NCBI RefSeq assembly: GCF_024623325.1
Contig: NZ_JANJZD010000004.1
Coordinates: 1-64,000, forward strand
Source of the DNA: Acetatifactor muris
Lineage (GTDB): Bacteria > Bacillota > Clostridia > Lachnospirales > Lachnospiraceae
DNA length: 64,000 bases
Direction: 5' to 3'
A model generated the notes under the pieces. It was not told the DNA's origin, did no database searches, and was given only the letters and a program-made list of their open reading frames with translations. Positions 27,373 through 35,819 of this stretch are shown piece after piece; positions within the stretch are counted from its first letter, which is position 1; every line of letters begins with the position of its first letter. The translations under genes were made by a program, and so were the position numbers.

Positions 27373-28242
27373 ATGGTAATTGTAAGAGTACAGGGTGGAC
27401 TGGGAAATCAAATGTTTCAATATGGATTCGCAAAATACCAAGAGCTCAGCAATGAAGAAGTGTATTTGGATATAACTGATTATCAAACACATATTCACCA
27501 TTATGGATTTGAACTGGAAAAGGTATTTTCTAATCTGACATATAAGACAATTGATGGAGAAAGGCTCAATAAAGTGAGAGCTAATCCTAATATGCTTTTG
27601 AATCGGATGTTGAATAAGGTCCTCAATATACAAATTGTGAGAGGCTCGGAATTTAGGGAGCAACCGGCTGTATCAGTCTCAAAGAGATACACTTACAACA
27701 AGGACATTTATTTTAATGGCTTTTGGGCTAATAATGAGTATGTAGATGCAGTAAAAGATACTCTCAAAAAAGATTTTACGTTTAAATATATTTTAGAGGG
27801 AAGAAACAGGGAACTGATGGATTTCCTGCAGGGAAAAATAAGCGTTGGTGTTCATGTGCGCAGAGGAGACTATTTGCAGGAAAAAGAGCTAAGAGATGTG
27901 TGTGATCCTGACTATTACAGAAAAGCCTTCGAGATTTTTATGAAAAGAGATGTGAAAACAGTTTTTATTATCTTTTCTGATGATATCCCATGGGTAAGGA
28001 AGAATTTTCATTTTTCAAAAAATATGGTCTTTGTGGACTGGAACAGTGGAGGGGAAAAAAGCCACGTCGATATGCAGATGATGAGTCTGTGCAATCACAA
28101 TATTATTGCCAACAGTACTTTCAGTTGGTGGGGAGCATGGTTGAATGCAAACAAGGATAAGTGCGTAGTCGCACCGAGGTATTGGAGAAACAACAGTAAA
28201 AACGAAAGTCTGATATATCCTAAAAATTGGATGCTACTGTAA
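27373..28242 (+). CDS. GT11 alpha-1,2-fucosyltransferase family protein
   Basis: 289 residues with the GT11 signatures: VRVQGGLGNQMFQYGFAK at the N-terminus, GVHVRRGDYL (GDP-fucose binding HxRRGDY) near residue 158 and STFSWWGAWLN near the C-terminus. The family moves L-fucose from GDP-fucose, generally in alpha-1,2 linkage. A GDP-fucose source is encoded 19 kb downstream (FKP at 47219). The ribosome site is GGAAGGGGGAATGAG. Confidence 0.92.
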   Translation: MVIVRVQGGLGNQMFQYGFAKYQELSNEEVYLDITDYQTHIHHYGFELEKVFSNLTYKTIDGERLNKVRANPNMLLNRMLNKVLNIQIVRGSEFREQPAVSVSKRYTYNKDIYFNGFWANNEYVDAVKDTLKKDFTFKYILEGRNRELMDFLQGKISVGVHVRRGDYLQEKELRDVCDPDYYRKAFEIFMKRDVKTVFIIFSDDIPWVRKNFHFSKNMVFVDWNSGGEKSHVDMQMMSLCNHNIIANSTFSWWGAWLNANKDKCVVAPRYWRNNSKNESLIYPKNWMLL

Positions 28243-28383
28243 TTATGGGTGAGACACATACGAGGAATTCTGCGAGAAACATAATATGCGGCGTTTAGAT
28301 AAAGTCAGCGCAATTATATTCCCTTTATTGTAAGAACGATTAGGTCTCTATCAGTCCATATTACAGGGAATCAACCTTATTGA

Positions 28384-28500
28384 ATTGGGCTTGCCAGTGC
28401 TATCTCTGTAGCATTATATCGACCGATTGCAGAAGATGGCTATACGCAGCCAGGGGTGATCTTGTTTCCGATTGTTTTAACTATTTCCATTGTGATTTGA
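28384..28500 (+). pseudogene. Fragment of a polysaccharide flippase (Wzx-like)
   Basis: An open stretch of 38 codons reads IGLASAISVALYRPIAED and on. It parallels LGFSSAIVAGMYKPIAEN of the intact flippase at 42068. It has no start and is bounded by stops, so a former wzx gene was probably lost here. The rest of the 28243-28641 gap (about 400 bases) contains only short broken frames, including one ending near 28613. Confidence 0.55.
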
Positions 28501-28641
28501 ATCACTGTATTTATATAGAACAGCTGAATGTGGAAGAGAGATTAAAGGCTTTAAGTATTGCTCTGCTGCATTGTATTTGTCAGGATTCTGGATGCAATAT
28601 ACGCGATTGATTCAGCAATGGAGTGGCTTGAAGGAGGTATT

Positions 28642-29751
28642 ATGGAGGAAAGAATTTTGGTAACTCGTTCGTCTATGCCGAAATTAGAGGAATACATAAA
28701 CGAGATAGAAGAACTTTGGGACTCACATTGGTTGACTAATATGGGAGTCAAGCACAAGGCATTTCAGCGGGAATTAAGGAAATATCTGGGTGTGGATGGA
28801 ATCGAGTTGCTGACTAACGGCCACATGGCTTTAGAACTTACTCTGCAGGCCATGAATTTGCAGGGAGAGGTGATTACAACGCCGTTTACCTTTGCATCTA
28901 CTACCCATGCCATTGTGCGTAACGGACTGGAGCCAGTATTCTGTGATATTGATCCTGTTACGTATACCATGGACGTAGAAAAGCTGGAGAGCCTTATCAC
29001 GGACCGTACGTGCGCTATCATGCCGGTTCATGTATATGGTAATGTCTGTAATGTGGAGGAGATTGAGAGAATTGCTTGTAAATATGAACTGAAGGTGATA
29101 TATGACGCGGCCCATGCTTTTGGTGAGATATACAAAGACCATGGGATTGGTAGTTTTGGCGATGCTTCCTGTTTTAGTTTTCATGCTACCAAAGTATTTA
29201 ACAGTATTGAGGGAGGAGCGGTCTGTTTTCGGGATGGGCACCTGGGGAATGCACTGTACGAACTGAAAAATTTTGGCATTCATGGTCCGGAGGAAATCAG
29301 CGCAGTGGGGGCGAATGCGAAGATGAATGAATTCTGTGCCGCTATGGGGTTGTGTAATTTGAGGCATGTGAATGAGGAGATTGCCAAGAGAAAATTGATT
29401 GCAGAACGCTATCGAGAGCATTTGGAAGGGATAGAGGGCCTGCTGTTGAACAGGGAACAGATGAACGTGGTCTCTAACTATGCATATTTCCCTGTTGTGT
29501 TTGAAGAGAAGGCATTTGGAGCGAGTCGTGCAGAGGTATTTGACAGGTTGGCAGAACAAGGTATTGTGGCCAGGAAATACTTCTATCCTTTGACGAGTAC
29601 CTTTTCCTGCTTCCATAAGAAATATGATGTGGACAGGACACCTGTGGCAATGCATATCAGTAAAAGAGTGCTGACATTGCCATTGTATGCGGACCTGAGT
29701 ATGGAGGAAGCTGACAGGATATGCAGGATAGTTTTAAGCTGCAAAGTGTAG
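28642..29751 (+). CDS. DegT/DnrJ/EryC1/StrS family aminotransferase
   Basis: About 369 residues of a PLP-dependent sugar aminotransferase-type protein. Visible landmarks are LLTNGHMALELTLQAM, TTPFTFASTTHAIV, PVHVYGNVC, YDAAHAFGE and SFHATKVFNSIEGG, in which the lysine carries PLP. The family aminates nucleotide-linked keto sugars or related small molecules. The start is fixed by AAGGAGG at 28631-28637. It lies between decayed stretches and just upstream of the cassette starting at 29979, so it could serve either glycan sugar synthesis or that cassette. Confidence 0.88.
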   Translation: MEERILVTRSSMPKLEEYINEIEELWDSHWLTNMGVKHKAFQRELRKYLGVDGIELLTNGHMALELTLQAMNLQGEVITTPFTFASTTHAIVRNGLEPVFCDIDPVTYTMDVEKLESLITDRTCAIMPVHVYGNVCNVEEIERIACKYELKVIYDAAHAFGEIYKDHGIGSFGDASCFSFHATKVFNSIEGGAVCFRDGHLGNALYELKNFGIHGPEEISAVGANAKMNEFCAAMGLCNLRHVNEEIAKRKLIAERYREHLEGIEGLLLNREQMNVVSNYAYFPVVFEEKAFGASRAEVFDRLAEQGIVARKYFYPLTSTFSCFHKKYDVDRTPVAMHISKRVLTLPLYADLSMEEADRICRIVLSCKV

Positions 29752-29782
29752 ACAAAAAGATACTTTTGGATAGAGAAGATGA

Positions 29783-29887
29783 CATATTGAGGAATTATTA
29801 GATAGAATTGAGCTTTCTTTAAGTTTGGTGGAAAACGGTTGGCAGCACATATCTCTATTGCTTAAACAAAATGGATTATCGAAATAG
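29783..29887 (+). pseudogene. Possible gene remnant between aminotransferase and ATP-grasp genes
   Basis: A 34-codon open stretch, HIEELLDRIELSLSLVENGW and on to a stop, has coding-like composition but no start or ribosome site. It fills part of the 227-base gap 29752-29978, which otherwise shows nothing. It could be chance. Confidence 0.25.
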
Positions 29888-29978
29888 GCCAGTGGGTGAT
29901 GGTCTGATAAAATACTTAGTGGTAAGCTTTTAGTGGTTGTGGTGTATACTGTTAAAATTAGTAAAAATGGTGTTAAAT

Positions 29979-31247
29979 ATGAAAAAATTTAATGGCAAAA
30001 AGTTGTTGGTTATAGGAGGTGCTTCACAGCATTGCAAAGTAGTGGAAGCTGCACATAGACTTGGTGTAACGGTTTATGTAGCTGATTACCTGGTAGATGC
30101 ACCTGCAAAAAAAATTGCAGATAAAGCGATTCTTATGGACATTTATGATATAGATGGCTTAAGTGAATTGTGTAAGACAGAAGGAATGGATGGAGCCATT
30201 GCAACATCATTAGATGTATGTTCTATTCCGTATCAAAAGATATGTGAGCGTAGGGGATATCCTTGTTTCGGCACAAAAGAACAATTCGAAATTTTGACAA
30301 ACAAGATTTGCTTTAAGAAGTATTGCACTCAATATGCTATAGATACCATTCCATCTTATACTAAAAAGGATATCGAACAAAATAATGGTGTGGAGTATCC
30401 AGTATTTGTAAAGCCCGCAGATAATAGGGGATCACGTGGACAGTGTATTTGTTTTAATAAAGAGGAAGCACTTTCGGCAATCAGACAGGCAGAGAGGGAG
30501 TCGATCAGTGGAGGGATTCTAATTGAAAAGCATATGAGTGGCTATCCTGACTTTACCATATCATATCTGGTCGTAAATGGCGAGCCGCTTTTGGTCAGGA
30601 CGGGGGATCGATTTGAGGGGCCGAATGGATCTGGGCTTGAGAACCTTTGTATTGCGTCTGTTAGTCCTTCGAAGTATACAGATATATATTTAAAAACAAC
30701 ACATAAAAAGGTTGTTTCCATGTTGAAGAGCATTGGCCTAAAAAATGCCCCTGTTTTTTTTCAAGGGTTTATTGATGGTGAAAGATTCCGTTTTTATGAT
30801 CCTGGTTTAAGGTTTGCTGGCGGCGAATATGAGAGGATTCAGCGTATAGCAACAGGGAAAGATACGATTCAGATGTTGGTGGAATTTGCATTATGTGGAG
30901 AAGCTTCTAATGAAGAAATTGATGATTCTCTATACATGCTGAATGGAAAAAAATCTATTCAGCTCGATCCTACATTACGGGCTGGGAGGATCGTAGATAT
31001 TCAGGGGCTTAATATAATAAAAGCAAATCCGGATGTAATTGCAATTTCTCAAAGGTATATGTCTGGCGATTTTGTGCCGGACATGAATGATTTGAGGCGT
31101 AGGTTTGCTGAATTTGCAATTTTAAGCGACAATATCGAGAAAGTAATTGAAAATGTACATTTTGTGCAAAGCAATTTGAATATAATTGATTCAGAAAGCA
31201 AAAGCATGATTGTTTGTCCTTTTGATACAGGAAAACTTGTGAGATGA
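29979..31247 (+). CDS. ATP-grasp ligase family protein
   Basis: About 422 residues. The N-terminal Rossmann-like region (KKLLVIGGASQHCKVVEAAHRLG) and the central ATP-grasp domain (PVFVKPADNRGSRGQCI, ILIEKHMSGYPDFTISYLV, FFQGFIDGERFRFYDPGLRF) resemble the carbamoyl-phosphate synthase/biotin carboxylase group. Such enzymes form an acyl phosphate and couple it to an amine, thiol or carbon nucleophile. It opens the run of metabolic genes ending with asnB, so the acid it activates may be that pathway's product. ATG 29979 (MKKFNGKKLL) is preferred to 29937, although its ribosome site is weak. Confidence 0.8.
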   Translation: MKKFNGKKLLVIGGASQHCKVVEAAHRLGVTVYVADYLVDAPAKKIADKAILMDIYDIDGLSELCKTEGMDGAIATSLDVCSIPYQKICERRGYPCFGTKEQFEILTNKICFKKYCTQYAIDTIPSYTKKDIEQNNGVEYPVFVKPADNRGSRGQCICFNKEEALSAIRQAERESISGGILIEKHMSGYPDFTISYLVVNGEPLLVRTGDRFEGPNGSGLENLCIASVSPSKYTDIYLKTTHKKVVSMLKSIGLKNAPVFFQGFIDGERFRFYDPGLRFAGGEYERIQRIATGKDTIQMLVEFALCGEASNEEIDDSLYMLNGKKSIQLDPTLRAGRIVDIQGLNIIKANPDVIAISQRYMSGDFVPDMNDLRRRFAEFAILSDNIEKVIENVHFVQSNLNIIDSESKSMIVCPFDTGKLVR

Positions 31248-31253
31248 CAAATT

Positions 31254-32605
31254 ATGAATGAATCGAGACAATTAAGCAAAAGACTCTATGAAATCCAAAC
31301 TCTTTCATTGGCTGATATAAAACAAATCAGAAGGCTGCTGATAGATTTTTTCGCTGCGGCATATGCTGGGGCTAAACAAAACAAGAAATTTAATAATAAA
31401 GTTGAAAAAGTGCTATTTGCCCAAGGAGGAAAAGGTGAAGCTTCAGTATTGTTCACAGAAAAAAATTGCCAGCAAATATGGCGGCATTTTTAAATTCCCT
31501 CTATGGACACGGCGCAGAATTAGATGACGGATGCCGTATGGCAATGGGGCATGTTGGTGTTCATGTGATTCCTGCAGTATTGGCTTTAGCAGAAGCAGAA
31601 GAAAAAACACAAGATGAAATCATGGTTGCAATTGCGGTCGGATATGAAACATATATCAGAATATCAGCTGCCGCACAGCCAGGAATGATCAAGCGAAGTT
31701 TTCATTCTACAGGTATGGCTGGTGGGATTGCATGTGCTGCTTCATGCGCGAAACTGTTAGGCCTTGATGCAGAGGGAATTGAAGATGCGATGTCATTAGC
31801 AAGTACAATGTCTAGTGGGTTGCTTACATATAGTGAATCCAGGCAAATGATTAAGCCAATTAATCCTGCAAGAGCAGCAGAAACGGGGGTCTTTGCAGCA
31901 CGCCTTGCACAGTCGGGAATTAAAGGTCCATTGAACTTTCTGGAAGGGCCAAATGGTTGGTTTCATGCGGTTGCGGATTCAGTGAATAAACAAATGATAT
32001 CAAAGGAATTTGGACATTTGCTCATTCATGACTGCTACTTCAAGCTATATCCATCCTGTAGGCATACACATTGTGGAATTGAAGCGGCAAGTAATATTCA
32101 CAAAAAGGTTAATCCTGATGAAATCAATAAGGTATACTTGTATTTATATCCAAATGCTATTAAGCTAGCAGGACAAATTAAATTTCCTGTTGAACCAGAT
32201 GAAACTAAATTCTCAATTCATTATTCTTGTGCTATTGCCCTTTTGTATGGGGAGTATGGTGTTGACTATATGAATCCACCGCTAGTCAATAATGCTATCA
32301 GAGATATGATTAATAAAATAGAACTTATTTCTGACGAAGAGATGGAGGATCGAGAAAAAGGCATTCGTGGGACAAAGATAGAAGTAATCATGAAAGATGG
32401 CAAAAAGGTCAATGATATTGTTATTGTGCCCAAAGGAGATCCGGAAAACCCCTTAAATGATAAGGATTTGTGGATGAAGTTGAAACTGTGTGCAAAGGAT
32501 ATTGTAAGTGAAAACATTGTTGAAAAATTAGTTATATATATATCTGAATTTGGTGGATCGAAGCTTCTCGATTCCAGAACGCTTTATGGAAGTCGAACTC
32601 AATGA
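31254..32605 (+). pseudogene. MmgE/PrpD family protein, interrupted by a one-base frameshift at an A7 run
   Basis: The first 68 or so codons (31254 on) read SLADIKQIRRLLIDFFAAAYAGAKQ, the usual MmgE/PrpD N-terminus. The rest reads AAFLNSLYGHGAELDD, HVGVHVIPAVLALAEA, HSTGMAGGIACAASCAKLLGL and YPSCRHTHCGIEA in another frame up to 32605. The break is at the run of seven A at 31459-31465. Eight A would join both halves into one protein of about 450 residues, the normal length. Relatives include 2-methylcitrate dehydratase and cis-aconitate decarboxylase, which dehydrate or decarboxylate tricarboxylic acids. As written, only a 79-residue peptide is made unless slippage occurs. Confidence 0.8.
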
Positions 32606-32719
32606 TGGAAGTTATCCCACGTTTTTTACATGGTCTGATGTACAAATGGAATGCTGAAGAAAGACTGTCAACAAAAATACATACCAACAAATAGAATAAT
32701 GGAGATTGATATTTAAGCC

Positions 32720-33709
32720 ATGAATTCAATTAACCTGATTTTAGGAACAATGACATTTGGAGAATCTGTTTTCAGCCCAGAAGTAAGCAGGTTTATAAAT
32801 GCTTTTCTGGATGCAGGATATGCGGAACTGGATACGGCATATGTCTATAACGAAGGTTCCAGTGAAAAACTTATAGGAGAAGTAATAAAAGAAATTGACA
32901 AACCATATAAGATTTCAACTAAAGTCAATCCACGTGTTTTTGGAAAACTTGACAGTGACGCAGCCTACAAACAGATTAGGACATCCCTGTTACGGTTGTG
33001 CGTTGATTGTGTAGATACATTTTATCTTCATTTTCCGGATCCGGCCACACCGGTTAACTCAGTATTAGAGGCATGTGAGAATCTTTACAGTCAGGGAAAA
33101 ATCAGGGAACTGGGACTTTCAAATTTCCCGGCATGGATGGTTGCAGACATCTGGCATATCTGTGACAAAAATGGCTGGATAAAGCCGACAGTTTATGAGG
33201 GTATTTATAATCCTCTGACAAGGAAAGCAGAAACTGAACTGAAGGACTGTTTGGGCTATTTTGGACTACGCTTTAATGCATACAATCCAATGGCAGGGGG
33301 ATTATTGACGGGGAGATATGGGAAGGTTGAGGATGTTCCGACAGTGGGGCGCTTCACACATAGACCGAATTATCAGAACCGTTACTGGAAAAAAAGCTAT
33401 TTTGAGGCAGTAGAAATCATTAAGGAAGCTGCATCCAATCATGGCATTACTTCTATCGAAGCTACATATCGTTGGCTTGCGTATCATTCCATGCTGAATG
33501 TGGAACAGGGAGATGGAATCATCCTGGGTGCATCGAAGGTTGAACATTTAATACAAAACATGGAAGCTGTTAAGGCGGGACCTTTACCTGAGGACATTTT
33601 AAAATCATTTGAACAGGCATGGGAAATTACAAAACAGGACAGCCCGGAATATTTCACATTATATAAAGGTGGAGGCTCTGTGGGTGGAAAAAGAGGTAGT
33701 GGAGGATAA
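32720..33709 (+). CDS. Aldo/keto reductase
   Basis: 329 residues of an NADPH-dependent aldo/keto reductase barrel close to the AKR7 (aflatoxin aldehyde reductase) type: LGTMTFGE, ELDTAYVYNEGSSEKLIGE (Asp and Tyr of the active site), KVNPRVFGKLDSD and FYLHFPDPATP with the catalytic His. The C-terminal NADPH site is LGASKVEHLIQNM. Placed just before a ThDP decarboxylase that would release an aldehyde, it may reduce that aldehyde to an alcohol. It ends one base before the decarboxylase ATG. Confidence 0.88.
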   Translation: MNSINLILGTMTFGESVFSPEVSRFINAFLDAGYAELDTAYVYNEGSSEKLIGEVIKEIDKPYKISTKVNPRVFGKLDSDAAYKQIRTSLLRLCVDCVDTFYLHFPDPATPVNSVLEACENLYSQGKIRELGLSNFPAWMVADIWHICDKNGWIKPTVYEGIYNPLTRKAETELKDCLGYFGLRFNAYNPMAGGLLTGRYGKVEDVPTVGRFTHRPNYQNRYWKKSYFEAVEIIKEAASNHGITSIEATYRWLAYHSMLNVEQGDGIILGASKVEHLIQNMEAVKAGPLPEDILKSFEQAWEITKQDSPEYFTLYKGGGSVGGKRGSGG

Positions 33710-33710
33710 G

Positions 33711-34835
33711 ATGCTGGAGCAGAAAGAAGTATTTGACGAATTGGAAAGGATGGGGATTACCTTTTTTACAGGTGTTCCAGATTCCTATTTGAATGGTTTT
33801 TGCAATTATGCATTAAACAATCTGCATGAAAGGAACATCATTGCGGCCAACGAAGGGACTGCTATTGGAATAGCCGCGGGGCATTATCTTGCAAGCAGGA
33901 AAATTCCTCTTGTATATATGCAGAACAGCGGCTTGGGAAATGCTGTTAATCCGCTGGTTTCTCTTGTGGATGAACATGTATATTCGGTTCCGATGTTATT
34001 GCTGATCGGTTGGCGTGGGCAACCGGGAGCCGGGGATTGGCCACAGCATATACGTCAGGGAGAAATAACATTAAAGCAGCTGGAGATGATGCATATTCCT
34101 TATACAGTTCTTGAGGATGACATGGAAGCATTTAAGAAAACCATAACCACAGCAGTAACCTGTTGTAGAGAAAAGCGTCAACCATATGCATTGATTGCTC
34201 CTAAAGGTGTTATGGCCGGGGAGAAGGCCAACAATAAAGATACTGTATATCCCATGAGCCGGGAAGAAGCTATTGAAGTGATTTTGGATAACATGCCGAA
34301 GGACACTATTTATTCAGCCACAACCGGTCGGGCTACCCGTGAACTGTTCTTTCTGCGTGAAAGAAGAGAAGAAAGCCATATACATGATTTTTTAAACGTT
34401 GGTTCCATGGGACATGCATCTTCTGTAGCATTGGGGATAGCATTGGAAAAACCAAATCAAAAAGTGGTGGTTCTCGATGGTGATGCTGCAGCGATGATGC
34501 ATATGGGAGCATTGACTATGGTCAGTAAGCTGGAAATACCAAACTACATGCATATTGTGTTGAATAATGGAGCCCATGAATCCGTTGGAGGACAGCCCTC
34601 CGCAGGCCATAGGGTCAATTTTACGGCAATTGCTGATGCCTGTGGTTATCAGACTGTGCATGAACCTGTAAAAAATAAGCAGGAGCTGACGGCCGCAATA
34701 AAGGGACTGGAAAATTGTGGAAAAGCATCCTTTATAGACGTTCGGATCCATAAGGGACTGAGCGGAAAACTGCCGCCGTTAGACTTCTCACACAGGGAAG
34801 TAATTGATGGATTGATAGAGAATCTACAGGACTGA
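33711..34835 (+). CDS. ThDP-dependent decarboxylase, phosphonopyruvate/sulfopyruvate decarboxylase type
   Basis: About 374 residues with both ThDP modules. The N-terminal PYR domain has FFTGVPDSYLNGF, ANEGTAIGIAAGHYLA with the catalytic Glu, and YMQNSGLGNAVNPL. The C-terminal PP domain has VGSMGHASSVALGIAL, VVVLDGDAAAMMHMGAL and NNGAHESVGGQPSAG. This pattern matches phosphonopyruvate decarboxylase (AepY/Ppd) most closely. However, no PEP mutase gene is present in the window. The substrate may therefore be another charged 3-carbon 2-oxo acid (sulfopyruvate-like), or the mutase lies elsewhere. GTGGAGGATAAG precedes the ATG. Confidence 0.85.
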   Translation: MLEQKEVFDELERMGITFFTGVPDSYLNGFCNYALNNLHERNIIAANEGTAIGIAAGHYLASRKIPLVYMQNSGLGNAVNPLVSLVDEHVYSVPMLLLIGWRGQPGAGDWPQHIRQGEITLKQLEMMHIPYTVLEDDMEAFKKTITTAVTCCREKRQPYALIAPKGVMAGEKANNKDTVYPMSREEAIEVILDNMPKDTIYSATTGRATRELFFLRERREESHIHDFLNVGSMGHASSVALGIALEKPNQKVVVLDGDAAAMMHMGALTMVSKLEIPNYMHIVLNNGAHESVGGQPSAGHRVNFTAIADACGYQTVHEPVKNKQELTAAIKGLENCGKASFIDVRIHKGLSGKLPPLDFSHREVIDGLIENLQD

Positions 34836-34878
34836 GCTAACCCAATAAAATCAGGAAAAGAAAGAAGGACAACCAATT

Positions 34879-35781
34879 ATGAACAGCATGGAGAAAACCA
34901 GAGAATTCTTAAAGACCATTGGACTTCCCGACGGAGATGCTTATGATCTTCCTGCCTCTGCGAAAAGATTTGCAGATGGGGGGCAGTATCGTTTTGAAGT
35001 ACCCGGTATTCAGGGGCCTAAAGTTATGCAGGCACTTCTGGAGGCTATGGAAAGTTATGGTCTGTATCTTCATCGCGTTACTCAAACACAAGGGATTATG
35101 CGCCTGACTGATCAGGAAATTGCATCAATGGTTGAACTTGCGCATAAGTGGAAGACAGATTTGATCCTTGCCATTGGACCGAGAGCCACCACGGATACCT
35201 CGGCATCCGTCCATACTGAAGAAGGTGTTCGTATGGGATATCGTCTTCGCGGTCAGGAGCAGATTGTGAGGGCTGTTGAGGATGTGAAGAGGGCAGCCCG
35301 TCTTGGGTGCAGGGGATTTCTTGTCTATGATGAAGGGTGTCTGTGGTTATTAAATAAGATGCGCGAAGCAGGGGAGATCCCTGCAGACTGCCATTTCAAA
35401 GTTTCCGCACATGCAGGTCATGGTAATCCATGTTCTGCGAAGCTTCTTGAAAGTATTGGTGCCGACTCCATTAATCCGGTACGTGATATTCAGCTCCAAA
35501 TGCTGGCTGCTATGCGTCAGGCCGTTGAATGCCCAATAGACATTCACACCGAAAATCCGAAGTCCACAGGTGGCTTTATCCGACACTATGAGGTACCGGA
35601 TATGATTCGTGTCGCGGCTCCTATCTATTTGAAAACTGGCGGCTCTGTCGCGGCGACACATAGCTGGGACAGTACGGAGGAAGATGCAGGAAAGAGGGCA
35701 AAACAATGCTTTTTGGTCAAGAGAATGATCGATGAATATTATCCGGATGCAGTATGGTCTCCAAAGGGGAGTCTGCTGTAA
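34879..35781 (+). CDS. Unrecognised TIM-barrel-like protein
   Basis: 300 residues, cytoplasmic. I cannot name the family with confidence. Alternating strands ending in charged or small residues suggest a TIM barrel: LILAIGPRA, GCRGFLVYDEG, HFKVSAHAGHGN, INPVRDIQLQM, CPIDIHTENPKSTGG and APIYLKTGG. Conserved-looking Asp, Glu, His and Lys at strand ends would suit metal or phosphate binding. A peptidase-U32-like annotation is possible but not supported by motifs I can see. It lacks the EDK motif of PEP mutases. AAGAAGGACAACC precedes the start. It sits between the ThDP decarboxylase and the C-C lyase. Confidence 0.6.
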   Translation: MNSMEKTREFLKTIGLPDGDAYDLPASAKRFADGGQYRFEVPGIQGPKVMQALLEAMESYGLYLHRVTQTQGIMRLTDQEIASMVELAHKWKTDLILAIGPRATTDTSASVHTEEGVRMGYRLRGQEQIVRAVEDVKRAARLGCRGFLVYDEGCLWLLNKMREAGEIPADCHFKVSAHAGHGNPCSAKLLESIGADSINPVRDIQLQMLAAMRQAVECPIDIHTENPKSTGGFIRHYEVPDMIRVAAPIYLKTGGSVAATHSWDSTEEDAGKRAKQCFLVKRMIDEYYPDAVWSPKGSLL

Positions 35782-35819
35782 ATGAAATGCCAATATGACG
35801 ATAGGAGAAGATTGAAAAT

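Noticed and set aside
34879-35781. PEP mutase identity for the barrel protein in the cassette
   Set aside because: The EDK catalytic motif and surrounding residues of PEP mutase/isocitrate lyase family are absent.
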